Below are positions 45,440 to 54,321 of a stretch of 64,000 bases of DNA, in pieces. Within the stretch, counting starts at the first letter, position 1. The number at the start of each line of letters is the position of its first letter. This DNA is from Kistimonas sp964291485 (GTDB lineage Bacteria > Pseudomonadota > Gammaproteobacteria > Pseudomonadales > Endozoicomonadaceae): assembly GCA_964291485.2 (NCBI GenBank), contig OZ220224.1, forward strand, positions 620,001 through 684,000, written 5' to 3'. The position numbers were made by a program, and so were the translations under genes. Below the pieces are notes generated by a model, which worked only from the letters and a program-made list of their open reading frames with translations, was not told the DNA's origin and ran no database searches.

Positions 45440-45641
45440 TCCATTTTGGTCATTTCGCACACGTTATAGCGCTGCTGCGTAACCAACCATTTATTCACAC
45501 AGTCCTCCCGATTATCAAAAAGCCCCGGCAAGTTGAATGGGTTGGCTATCTTTGATGCTGCCATGATTATCGTGATAACAGGGGCCTGATGCCTGTCTGC
45601 ATGCTTGCGGTAATTCCATCACTTCAGGTCGGGGACTTTGA

Positions 45642-47186
45642 ATGGGCGCAGTGACCGGGCATTTCGCGTTGTACGCTACTGATACCAGGGGCGCCAGGCG
45701 GGCGATAGAGCTTGAACGCCATCTTGATCAGGCAGATCTGTTTGTCGACAGGAATGTCAGCGTCTCACTGCCTGATTTTGCCTGCCTGTTTCAGCGCTCT
45801 GTTCAGGATTTACTGAGTACCAACCTTGATCACTACGAATGCCATATCGTGTTTCTGCGTTCCGGGCAGAGCTGGTGGCAGATGGCGGGATTTTTCCCTT
45901 CCAATAATGACTATCATCGTGTGCTGGTGATGGTTGTCGATGAACTGGCGGGTGTTTGTTTGCCAGTATACGGCGGACATGAAGCTGGCCGTCAACATCA
46001 GCTGACTGAGCAGGTGGCCTGGATGCTGGGCGTACAGTCGGTACTGTCTTTGCCTGGCTCACCGGGGGATATTTGGCAATTTTTGCTGACGTTGGGACTG
46101 CGTCATGGCTGGGTGCTTGAACCTGCCTCATACGCGGCTTTTCAGTGTGTGGTGACAGCGTTGTGTCAGAAACAGTCGGTGGCCTGGGTGCAATCATCAG
46201 GTCGTTTGCCCTGTTTGCCGAAAGTAAGGGGCTGGTCAGACTGCCTGGTACATCACGCGTCCTTGGAGACTGTTAATCCTGACGCTTATAACGCACTGGT
46301 GCTGGTATCGGATCAACAGATAACAGATACGATGCACACGAAATATCAGGACAAGGTGGTTGTCTGGCGCCCCAAGAGCCTGGTTGTCGGCGTCTGGTGC
46401 CACCGTGATACCCCACTGGAAGTGGTCGGACAGGGTTTAGTGCAGTTTCTTGATGATAATGGTCTGTCGATTGACAGCGTACGTTACCTGGCGGGGCTGG
46501 ATTTACAGCGCCATCATCCTGCCTTGAATGATTTCGGGATCATTCACGATATTCCCCTCCTGACATACGGTATTGATGAACTGTTGACTGCTGACCGCAG
46601 TCGCTCAGTTATTCAGGTAAAAGGCTTGTGGGAAAACGGTCGTTTTTCTGTCGCAGAAGCCGCTGCCCGCCACTGCAGTGGTGCATCGACGGTTCTGATA
46701 CCGGAATCCACTTTTTGCCTGCAGGCCGGAGGGCCATCGGTGAAAATGGTTATCTGCAGAATTCCTGATAGCCATGGGCTGGCTGCGCTTACCGATTCTC
46801 AGGATAAGAAAAAAACAGTAATGGACGGGGTGGTCCGTGATCAAATTGTGGTTTGTAGTGGTAGCCACTGCTCGCGGGCTGGCAGTTGCCATTGGCTCGC
46901 GGATCGTGTTCGTCGGCTTGCCAGGGAAATGAAGCTGGATCAGGGCGAACGGCAGATACAGGTTGCTGCCAGTGTCTGTTGTATTGCCTGCCGGTACAAG
47001 AATTCTGCCGTGATTCATGAATCCCTGGCTGAGAATGAACATCCAGTGAATGACGGTGTGCGACTGCGCGGTGTACAGAGCCTTTCGTCGTCGCAGTGGC
47101 AGAAGATTCTCAGGGCTGTCAAACAACGCAGGCCGCTGAGAAACCTGCTGGCCTCCAGCCAGCTGGTGCCTACAGGGGGAGAGTGA
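45642..47186 (+). CDS. CbiG/CobE-like protein with C-terminal ferredoxin-like cysteine domain
   Basis: A 514-residue protein, apparently a fusion. Residues about 65-145 resemble the CbiG N-terminal domain (VYGGHEAGRQHQLTEQVAWMLGV, matching its SGHxGGAN segment). Residues about 245-375 resemble CbiG-C/CobE: VVGVWCHRDT, GLDLQRHHPALNDF, FSVAEAAARHCSGA and VLIPESTF. Residues about 400-465 have C405, C410, C446 and C450 in a thioredoxin-like [2Fe-2S] ferredoxin pattern (CSGSHCSRAGS, then CCIAC). CbiG opens a lactone ring in anaerobic cobalamin synthesis. No other cobalamin gene is in the window and the motifs are divergent. Function uncertain. Confidence 0.65.
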   Translation: MGAVTGHFALYATDTRGARRAIELERHLDQADLFVDRNVSVSLPDFACLFQRSVQDLLSTNLDHYECHIVFLRSGQSWWQMAGFFPSNNDYHRVLVMVVDELAGVCLPVYGGHEAGRQHQLTEQVAWMLGVQSVLSLPGSPGDIWQFLLTLGLRHGWVLEPASYAAFQCVVTALCQKQSVAWVQSSGRLPCLPKVRGWSDCLVHHASLETVNPDAYNALVLVSDQQITDTMHTKYQDKVVVWRPKSLVVGVWCHRDTPLEVVGQGLVQFLDDNGLSIDSVRYLAGLDLQRHHPALNDFGIIHDIPLLTYGIDELLTADRSRSVIQVKGLWENGRFSVAEAAARHCSGASTVLIPESTFCLQAGGPSVKMVICRIPDSHGLAALTDSQDKKKTVMDGVVRDQIVVCSGSHCSRAGSCHWLADRVRRLAREMKLDQGERQIQVAASVCCIACRYKNSAVIHESLAENEHPVNDGVRLRGVQSLSSSQWQKILRAVKQRRPLRNLLASSQLVPTGGE

Positions 47187-47461
47187 ACTGAATCGGCTTT
47201 TTCCGGTCTAATAATTACCAGGCCCGTTATAGAGCGTTCGAATTGGTAAATATACGTATCATGCTGTGGTAATTGTCCTCATCTTCAGGGAAAATGCCCT
47301 TCCGTATCGTCAATTCAGCCTCGAAGGATGAGTGCCTGGATGAAGGCCCTGATACCAATGAATTCAACTGTCAGGGAAAACAGCTGGCTCCGGATAAAAA
47401 CCCTTGGGGACGGGGCGGCCTTCAGCACCTGGATAAACGCCAGAAGTGAGAGACAATAAAC

Positions 47462-49075
47462 GTGAGTGCCAAGACTGATACCCTTGACCTGACCCCCTAC
47501 GGCATTACCGGCGCCGTCGAGATCCTGCGAAACCCTTCCTACGACCTGCTTTATGAAGAAGAGACCCGTGACGACCTGGACGGTTATGAACGCGGTGTGG
47601 TCACTGAATCCGGCTCGGTGGCCGTGGATACCGGTATCTTTACCGGCCGATCACCGAAAGATAAGTACATTGTCCGTGATGAAACGACCCGGGATACGCT
47701 CTGGTGGGCTGACCAGGGACGCAACGATAACAAGCCCATCGATCAATCCGTCTGGAATGACCTGAAAGGCGTGGTCACACAGCAGTTATCCGGCAAGCGG
47801 CTGTTCGTTGTTGATGCTTATTGTGGCGCGAATCCGGATACCCGTCTCTGTGTCCGCTTCATTACCGAAGTGGCCTGGCAGGCACACTTTGTCACGAATA
47901 TGTTTATCCGGCCTTCTGCCGAGGAACTGAAAACGTTCGAGCCTGACTTTATCGTCATGAACGGCGCCAAAACCACGAATCCGGACTGGCAGGCGCAGGG
48001 ACTGAATTCCGAGAACTTTGTCGCATTCAACCTGACCGAGCGCATGCAGCTGATTGGCGGTACCTGGTACGGCGGTGAAATGAAGAAAGGGTTGTTCTCC
48101 GTCATGAACTACCTGCTACCGTTGAAAGGTATTGCTTCCATGCATTGCTCTGCCAATATCGGTAAAGAAGGTGATGTGGCCGTCTTTTTTGGTTTATCCG
48201 GTACGGGTAAAACGACGCTTTCCACTGACCCGAACCGGGAACTGATCGGCGATGATGAGCACGGCTGGGATGATGATGGTGTGTTCAATTTCGAAGGAGG
48301 TTGTTACGCCAAGTGCATCAACCTGAGTCAGGAAAACGAACCCGATATTTACAATGCTATTCGTCGCGATGCCCTGCTGGAAAATGTCGCTGTTGATGCG
48401 GAAGGCACGATTGATTACGACGATGGCAGCAAGACAGAAAATACACGGGTGTCTTACCCGATCTACCATATTGAGAATATCGTCAAACCGGTCTCTCGTG
48501 GTGGCCATGCGACACGGGTTATCTTCCTGACAGCCGATGCCTTCGGGGTGTTGCCACCGGTTTCCAGGCTGACGCCAGAACAAACCCAGTATCACTTCCT
48601 GTCCGGCTACACCTCGAAGTTGGCGGGCACTGAGCGTGGCATCACTGAACCGACACCGACGTTCTCTGCGGCCTTTGGCGCGGCTTTCCTGATGCTGCAC
48701 CCGACGCAATACGCTCAGACACTGGTCAAGCGGATGCAGGATTCAGGCGCGACCGCTTACCTGGTTAACACCGGTTGGAATGGTACCGGCAAGCGCATTT
48801 CCATCAAGGCGACACGGGCGATCATTGATGCGATTCTGAACGGTTCCATTGATGAGGCCGATACCCTGATGCTGCCGTATTTCAATCTGGAAGTACCGGT
48901 TGATGTACCGGGTGTTGACGATGTTTCCATCCTGGATCCGCGTAATACCTATGACGATCCCGCTGTCTGGGAGCGTCGTGCGCAGGACCTGGCGGCGCGT
49001 TTTGTGAAGAACTTCGCACAATACACCGATAATGAGGCCGGAAAGGCGCTGATTGCGGCAGGTCCGCAGCTGTAA
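47462..49075 (+). CDS. pckA: phosphoenolpyruvate carboxykinase (ATP)
   Basis: A 537-residue cytoplasmic enzyme converting oxaloacetate + ATP to phosphoenolpyruvate, the first step of gluconeogenesis. Visible motifs: GRSPKDKYIVRD for substrate, YGGEMKKG with the metal Lys, the P-loop GLSGTGKTTLS, DDEHGWDDDGVFNFEGGCYAK, and the late adenine-binding NTGWNGTGKRI. The start is a GTG at 47462 with GTGAGAG upstream. It ends at a perfect palindromic terminator. Works with glpX at the other end of the pathway. Confidence 0.96.
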   Translation: MSAKTDTLDLTPYGITGAVEILRNPSYDLLYEEETRDDLDGYERGVVTESGSVAVDTGIFTGRSPKDKYIVRDETTRDTLWWADQGRNDNKPIDQSVWNDLKGVVTQQLSGKRLFVVDAYCGANPDTRLCVRFITEVAWQAHFVTNMFIRPSAEELKTFEPDFIVMNGAKTTNPDWQAQGLNSENFVAFNLTERMQLIGGTWYGGEMKKGLFSVMNYLLPLKGIASMHCSANIGKEGDVAVFFGLSGTGKTTLSTDPNRELIGDDEHGWDDDGVFNFEGGCYAKCINLSQENEPDIYNAIRRDALLENVAVDAEGTIDYDDGSKTENTRVSYPIYHIENIVKPVSRGGHATRVIFLTADAFGVLPPVSRLTPEQTQYHFLSGYTSKLAGTERGITEPTPTFSAAFGAAFLMLHPTQYAQTLVKRMQDSGATAYLVNTGWNGTGKRISIKATRAIIDAILNGSIDEADTLMLPYFNLEVPVDVPGVDDVSILDPRNTYDDPAVWERRAQDLAARFVKNFAQYTDNEAGKALIAAGPQL

Positions 49076-49100
49076 TACCCCATTTTTCCGGTACACTCTG

Positions 49101-49128
49101 AACGCGGCTTAAGCCGCGTTCCTTGTTT
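49101..49128 (+). terminator. terminator of pckA
   Basis: AACGCGGCTTAAGCCGCGTT is a perfect 20-base palindrome followed by CCTTGTTT, 26 bases after the pckA stop. Confidence 0.75.
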
Positions 49129-49147
49129 CCGGGATAGCCGATACACC

Positions 49148-49807
49148 ATGCTGACTGACGATATATGTCCGCTTTGCGGCAATTTTGATACCCGCCATTA
49201 TCACCGGGACAAGGTGCGGGATTACCTGCAGTGCAATCACTGCCAGCTGGTGTTTGTGCCGTCTTCTTTTCATTTATCCAGCGACGAAGAAAAAGCAGTT
49301 TACGATCAGCATGACAACCGCATTGATGATGCCGGATACCGTCGATTTCTTTCCCGGGTTTTTGACCCTGTCGTTGAACATTTGACACAGAAAGGTGTGA
49401 TAGAAGGGGAAGGGCTGGATTTCGGCTGTGGCCCCGGCCCGGCGCTTGCAGCCATGTTTCGTGAAGCGGGCCACAGGATGGCGGTTTACGATATCTATTA
49501 TGCCCACCACCCTGAAGTGCTGGAAAAAAACTATGATTTTGTCACCGCAACAGAGGTAATTGAGCACCTTGCCTGCCCTGGCATTGTGTTGAAGCAATTA
49601 TTTGGCATGGTCAGGCGGGGAGGCTGCCTCGGACTCATGACAAAACGGGTGCAGGATCGTTATGTTTTTGCCGGCTGGCACTATATTCGTGATCCGACTC
49701 ATATCTGTTTTTATTCTGAAGACACTTTCCGCTGGTTGGCTGAAACCTACGATTTTGCCATGGAATGTCAGGGCAGTGATGTGGTTATTCTCTCTCGACC
49801 GAATTGA
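49148..49807 (+). CDS. class I SAM-dependent methyltransferase with N-terminal zinc ribbon
   Basis: A 219-residue protein. A small zinc-finger-like segment, CPLC (7-10) and CNHC (about 29-32), precedes a Rossmann methyltransferase domain. The SAM loop is GLDFGCGPGPAL (about 90-100), and motif IV is FVTATEVIEHLACP. The last third contains RDPTHICFYSEDTF, seen in small-molecule or O-antigen-type methyltransferases. Substrate unknown. Confidence 0.82.
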   Translation: MLTDDICPLCGNFDTRHYHRDKVRDYLQCNHCQLVFVPSSFHLSSDEEKAVYDQHDNRIDDAGYRRFLSRVFDPVVEHLTQKGVIEGEGLDFGCGPGPALAAMFREAGHRMAVYDIYYAHHPEVLEKNYDFVTATEVIEHLACPGIVLKQLFGMVRRGGCLGLMTKRVQDRYVFAGWHYIRDPTHICFYSEDTFRWLAETYDFAMECQGSDVVILSRPN

Positions 49808-49901
49808 ACAGTTTTATACGTCATTGTTATCATGCGCTTGCCATTATAATCTGGCGGGCTTGCTGCGATCTTGATAAGAAATACCATACTCCAATAGATC
49901 A

Positions 49902-49915
49902 TTGATACATGTCAT
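49902..49915 (+). promoter_or_regulatory. weak candidate FNR/Anr half-site before the nrf genes
   Basis: TTGATACATGTCAT matches the FNR consensus TTGAT-N4-ATCAA well in the left half and only 3 of 5 in the right. It lies about 65-80 bases upstream of the cytochrome gene, a sensible activator distance. Anaerobic control of nrf genes is known elsewhere, but this site is weak. Confidence 0.3.
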
Positions 49916-49980
49916 AAGCCGTATGTCGCCTTCCTGTTAGGTTTTATTTGTTGGAATTGCAGATAAAAAATAACAGGCAT

Positions 49981-50583
49981 ATGGCAGGTGCTATGAAGGC
50001 AGTGACAGCGATTCTCCGTTTTCTTTCCAAACCGTCCGTCAAATACTCTGCCGGTATTCTATTGCTGGGTGGGATGTTTATTGGTCTGTTTGGCTGGGGG
50101 GCAGCGAGTTATACCCTGGAGGCCACCAGTACCGAGGCATTCTGCATTAGCTGTCACGAAATGCGTGACAATGCTTACGCCGAACTGCAGGACACCATTC
50201 ATTACAGCAACCGTACCGGCACCCGTGCCACCTGCGCCGACTGCCATGTTCCCCATGACCTGCCAGGCAAAGTTGCCCGTAAGATCGAAGCCCTGCGGGA
50301 GGTATACGGTAAATTCACCGGTATTATTGATACCCCGGAAAAATACGAAGCCCATCGTCTGGTGATGGCTGAGCGCGTCTGGGCAGATATGCGTGAAGAT
50401 GATTCTGCCGCCTGTCGGGCCTGTCATGTGAATCTTGAGACATCGCTGGATCAGCAATATCAGTGGGCGCGTATGAACCATGAAAAGGCGATCGAGACCG
50501 GGCAAACCTGTATCGACTGTCACCAGGGGATTGCCCATAAGCTGCCAGATACCCGGCTGATGCAAAAGCCGCTGGTCGACTAA
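49981..50583 (+). CDS. tetraheme NapC/NirT/NrfH-type cytochrome c
   Basis: A membrane-anchored quinol-oxidising cytochrome of about 200 residues. One N-terminal helix (about 21-45) anchors it. Four CxxCH heme sites follow: CISCH (55-59), CADCH (85-89), CRACH (145-149) and CIDCH (177-181). It probably passes electrons from the quinol pool to NrfA, replacing NrfB/C/D. The start may be 49981 or 49993; the open frame extends to a TTG at 49948. The heme-lyase gene follows after 10 bases. Confidence 0.88.
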   Translation: MAGAMKAVTAILRFLSKPSVKYSAGILLLGGMFIGLFGWGAASYTLEATSTEAFCISCHEMRDNAYAELQDTIHYSNRTGTRATCADCHVPHDLPGKVARKIEALREVYGKFTGIIDTPEKYEAHRLVMAERVWADMREDDSAACRACHVNLETSLDQQYQWARMNHEKAIETGQTCIDCHQGIAHKLPDTRLMQKPLVD

Positions 50584-50593
50584 GGGTTATTTC

Positions 50594-52474
50594 ATGCTGA
50601 ATGCCGGAAACAGTCTGGCCATACTGGCGCTGATCACAGGGCTTGGGGTGGTCTTGTTCCCGGTGTTGAGAGGTATTCGTCGTTTACCCGTCAGTGGTTT
50701 ACTCGTTGTCCATGTATTCAGTCTACAGGCTGCCTTCCTGATTCTGGTTTATGCCCTTGTCACGGATGATTTCTCGATCAGTTACGTGAAGTCGCACTCG
50801 GAAGCGAACCTGCCTCTTATCTATAAAGTCAGCGCGGCCTGGGGAGGGCATGGAGGATCCCTGCTGTTCTGGGCGATGCTTCAGGCGGGCTGGATGGGCG
50901 TGTTTTACCGGTTGGGCCAATCGCTTTCTGAGCCTCAAAGAAATATTTCTCTGTCGTTTATGGCGATGATCAGCACCGGGTTGGTCGGGCTGTTACTGTT
51001 TTCCTCGCCATTCACACCCACAACGTCAGGCTTGCCACCTGATGGTTCAGGATTGAACCCAATGCTGCAGGATGCCGGTCTGATCTTTCATCCGCCGGCC
51101 TTGTATCTGGGCTATGGCGGTTTAACCGTTGTATTCGGCATGGTGATGGCATCGTTACTGTCTCCGGCTGCCGGGACGCAGTCTGCCTGTCGCACCTGGC
51201 TGCTGGCAGCCTGGTCTTGGCTGACACTGGGTATTGTGCTTGGCAGCCGGTGGGCCTATACCGAGCTGGGTTGGGGCGGCTGGTGGTTCTGGGATCCGGT
51301 GGAGAATGCGTCATTGATGCCCTGGCTGACGGCCACTGCGATGCTCCATCAGTTGTGGAGGGCGCGAGCGCGTGATCATTGCTCCGGTAGCCTGGTGTTG
51401 CTGGCGATAGCAACCCAGGCGCTGATTCTGGTGGGTACCTTCCTGGTGCGATCCGGTGTGCTGACGTCGGTACATGCGTTTGCCATGCAGCCGACAATGG
51501 GAATGGCGATACTGGGTTTTATTGTCTTTGTTGCCGGTTTCTCGCTGATTCTGTATGCCTTACGCGCACCTGCCAACACAGAAGAAAAACTGTCTGTACG
51601 GTCACTGGTCTTACTGATCGTCGTGCTCCTGCTGCTGGTCGCTTGTGCCAGTGTTCTTTTGGGTACGTTATACCCCATCGGTTTTGAAGCTTTGGGCTCA
51701 GGGCGAATCTCCGTTGGGGCGCCTTATTTCAATGCTTTCTTCATTCCTCTCACGTTACTGCTGGCAGCTATCCTGACGTTTTTTTCGGTCTATGAACGAC
51801 AAGCGAGTCTTATCACAATCACTGCTGAAGCGTCGCTGTTTTCGTTAGCGGGTCTGGTGTTGTCCTGCTTGATTGTGAGGTTTGGCTGGATAACGTGGCT
51901 GGTACTTGCCATGACGTTGTGGACTGCCTGGTCACAGCTTTGCAGCCTACGACACAAACCTAATAAAACCGGTGCAGCAATGGCACATATTGGGTTCATG
52001 CTGGCAATGACCGGTGCCTGTCTATCTGATGCCGGACTGCTGCAAAAAGAGATCGGCATGCGTCCCGGACAACAGGCGACCCTGGGCGGTTATCAATTTG
52101 TTTTCATGGGTACGACACCGCTTCGCGGGCCGAACTACCTGGCGGACTATGCCTTTTTTTCGGTCTATGACGATGCTGGACGACGTACCGACATGCATCC
52201 GGAAAAGCGATGGTATGCCCGGCCAGATGTGGTGATGACAGAAGCTGCCGTAGACACGACCTGGCGACGGGATCTCTATATCACCCTGGGAGAACCATTG
52301 GCTCAGGGAGGCTGGTCAGTCCGCCTGAAGGTTAAACCGTACATCAGCCTGCTCTGGTTGGGGGGAGGGCTGATGGTGCTGGCTGGATTCTGGGTGGTGG
52401 GTTCGCGCGTGCGGCATTTTAGAAAAGCGGCAGAAGGTCAACCGACGTCAGGTCAGTCCGGTCTGGTTGTCTGA
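50594..52474 (+). CDS. nrfE: cytochrome c heme lyase, NrfE/CcmF family
   Basis: A 626-residue multi-helix protein for covalent heme attachment. It has the CcmF/NrfE marks WGGHGGSLLFWAML, the tryptophan-rich WAYTELGWGGWWFWDPVENASLMPW, and periplasmic HPPALYLGYGG. Its position between the tetraheme cytochrome and nrfA, whose catalytic heme is bound by CWSCK, suggests a dedicated NrfE-type lyase. No nrfF or nrfG follows, so it must use general Ccm partners or a variant mechanism. Confidence 0.88.
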   Translation: MLNAGNSLAILALITGLGVVLFPVLRGIRRLPVSGLLVVHVFSLQAAFLILVYALVTDDFSISYVKSHSEANLPLIYKVSAAWGGHGGSLLFWAMLQAGWMGVFYRLGQSLSEPQRNISLSFMAMISTGLVGLLLFSSPFTPTTSGLPPDGSGLNPMLQDAGLIFHPPALYLGYGGLTVVFGMVMASLLSPAAGTQSACRTWLLAAWSWLTLGIVLGSRWAYTELGWGGWWFWDPVENASLMPWLTATAMLHQLWRARARDHCSGSLVLLAIATQALILVGTFLVRSGVLTSVHAFAMQPTMGMAILGFIVFVAGFSLILYALRAPANTEEKLSVRSLVLLIVVLLLLVACASVLLGTLYPIGFEALGSGRISVGAPYFNAFFIPLTLLLAAILTFFSVYERQASLITITAEASLFSLAGLVLSCLIVRFGWITWLVLAMTLWTAWSQLCSLRHKPNKTGAAMAHIGFMLAMTGACLSDAGLLQKEIGMRPGQQATLGGYQFVFMGTTPLRGPNYLADYAFFSVYDDAGRRTDMHPEKRWYARPDVVMTEAAVDTTWRRDLYITLGEPLAQGGWSVRLKVKPYISLLWLGGGLMVLAGFWVVGSRVRHFRKAAEGQPTSGQSGLVV

Positions 52475-52488
52475 TGAATGGGGGAATT

Positions 52489-53928
52489 ATGAAGAAGCAG
52501 GGTTCTGTATCAAAACCGTATGGTGTGACGGCCTGCCGTACTGGCCTGTTGACACTGTTGCTGTTGGCGACGGCAGGTCTGCAGGCCAGCGAAACAGGTA
52601 TTGAGGCCAGGAACGAAATGTTTAAAGACGGCTTTCCCAGGCAATACGAGTCCTGGAAAGCCACGGAAAAGATGGATTTCAAAAGCGCCCACAATGGCAA
52701 CCAGTTTGAAGACATGCTGGAAAAGGATCCGCGACTGGTCGTGTTATGGGCAGGTTACGGATTTTCCAAGGATTACAATGCGCCGCGTGGGCACATGTAT
52801 GCCGTGACCGATGTACGTAATACGCTTCGAACCGGTGCACCTTCTGGCCCGGATGATGGACCGATGCCGAATGCCTGCTGGAGCTGCAAGAGTCCGGATG
52901 TCGCACGGATGATTGATGAGCAGGGCAAGGATGACTATTTCGCTGGAAAGTGGGCGTCCAAAGGTACCGAGATCGTCAATCCGATTGGTTGTGCAGACTG
53001 TCATGACACAAGCAGTGATGACATGAAACTGGCCATTTCCCGTCCCTATCTGAAGGATGGTCTTGCGGCATTGGGTTATGACCACGCGAATGCATCACCG
53101 CAGGATATGAAATCGCTGGTGTGTGCCCAGTGCCATGTGGAGTACTACTTTGCAGGCCCGAACAAGGAAGTGGTATTTCCCTGGGCTGATGGCACCAAAG
53201 CGGAAGAGATGGAGCAGTATTTTGATCATCGTGCTTTCAGTGACTGGACCCATGCCATTTCACGGGCACCGATGCTGAAAGCCCAGCACCCGGGCTGGGA
53301 AACCTGGCAGGAAGGGGTACACGGTAAAAATAATGTGTCCTGCGTAGACTGCCACATGCCCAAGAAACGGGATAAAGGCATTACCTTTACCGATCACCGG
53401 GTGATGAGTCCGCTGGCCAATATTGAGGGCACCTGCCAAAGCTGCCATACCCAGTCGAAGGAATACCTGGTCAGCATGGTAACCGGCTATCAGGAAAAAA
53501 TCGGTGAGATGAAGATCCGGGCGGAAGACCTGCTGGTCAAGGCGCATATCGAGGCTGGCGCTGCCTGGAAAGCGGGTGCTGGTGAACAGGACATGCAGAA
53601 GGCTCTGACCCTGATCCGCCATGCACAATGGCGCTGGGATTATGCGATTGCATCCCATGGCGCGTCCTTCCATGCCCCTGAAGAGTCGTTGCGGGTACTG
53701 GGAACGGCGGTTGAAAAAGCTGGCGAGGCGCGGTTGGAGATTGCCCGGGTACTGGCAAAGCATGGCATGACTGATCCTGTATCCATGCCGGATCTGTCAA
53801 CCAAAGAAAAAGCTCAGGCGTATATTGGCTTGAATATGGCGAAGCTCAAGGCAGACAAAGAAGCGTTTAAGGAAAATGTGCTGCCGAAGTGGGATGAGGA
53901 GGCGAGACACAAAGGGAATTTGATGTAA
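52489..53928 (+). CDS. nrfA: ammonia-forming cytochrome c nitrite reductase NrfA
   Basis: A periplasmic pentaheme enzyme of 479 residues that reduces nitrite to ammonium and can also reduce NO. A signal peptide (about 1-33) precedes five heme sites: the catalytic CWSCK (130-134), CADCH (168), CAQCH (212), CVDCH (285) and CQSCH (316). The active-site block CAQCHVEYYF with its catalytic Tyr, and KAQHPGWETWQEGVHG, match the family. The ATG at 52489 has GGGGGA in front; 52474 is an in-frame alternative overlapping the lyase stop. Confidence 0.95.
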   Translation: MKKQGSVSKPYGVTACRTGLLTLLLLATAGLQASETGIEARNEMFKDGFPRQYESWKATEKMDFKSAHNGNQFEDMLEKDPRLVVLWAGYGFSKDYNAPRGHMYAVTDVRNTLRTGAPSGPDDGPMPNACWSCKSPDVARMIDEQGKDDYFAGKWASKGTEIVNPIGCADCHDTSSDDMKLAISRPYLKDGLAALGYDHANASPQDMKSLVCAQCHVEYYFAGPNKEVVFPWADGTKAEEMEQYFDHRAFSDWTHAISRAPMLKAQHPGWETWQEGVHGKNNVSCVDCHMPKKRDKGITFTDHRVMSPLANIEGTCQSCHTQSKEYLVSMVTGYQEKIGEMKIRAEDLLVKAHIEAGAAWKAGAGEQDMQKALTLIRHAQWRWDYAIASHGASFHAPEESLRVLGTAVEKAGEARLEIARVLAKHGMTDPVSMPDLSTKEKAQAYIGLNMAKLKADKEAFKENVLPKWDEEARHKGNLM

Positions 53929-54321
53929 TTGATGCTAGAACCGGGTTAACGGCACTGTAAGTTGTATATTGTTGTTAACTCGGTAGCTTTTGATTTGAAA
54001 TCGGATTCGTATGACAGTGTTATTAAATGTTGGGCAAATATAAGCGCATTATTAGGTCATGTACTAAATTTCTTGGTATTGCTCTCTGGATATAAATTCA
54101 CGGGTCATAGAGTTGCGTATTTCAATAGAATGCGAATATTTGCTATGAATTAATCAAAAGGCGGAGATTCTATACAATTAACAGATCTAAATTGCGATCC
54201 GTATATTAATTAGCTGATTATGTAATCTTTAGATTAAAGATAATGCTGGTTCGGGGCGATAGTTAATGTTGATATCTATCAATTATCCTGATAGATAATA
54301 ATTAACGTGAGTCCTGCCCGC
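53929..54321. other. AT-rich gap between nrfA and the autotransporter
   Basis: About 390 bases, markedly AT-rich, with no credible gene. A 63-codon open frame at 53962-54153 has no ribosome site and no clear protein-like composition. I see no clear nrfA terminator. The base change suggests that the autotransporter block was acquired separately. Confidence 0.45.

Noticed and set aside
45440..45641. Cobalamin riboswitch before the CbiG-like gene
   Set aside because: No B12-box-like sequence or the required long multi-stem layout is visible in this 200-base gap.
53962..54153. A 63-codon gene in the gap after nrfA
   Set aside because: No ribosome site, GTG-less AT-rich context and no clear domain; likely chance.
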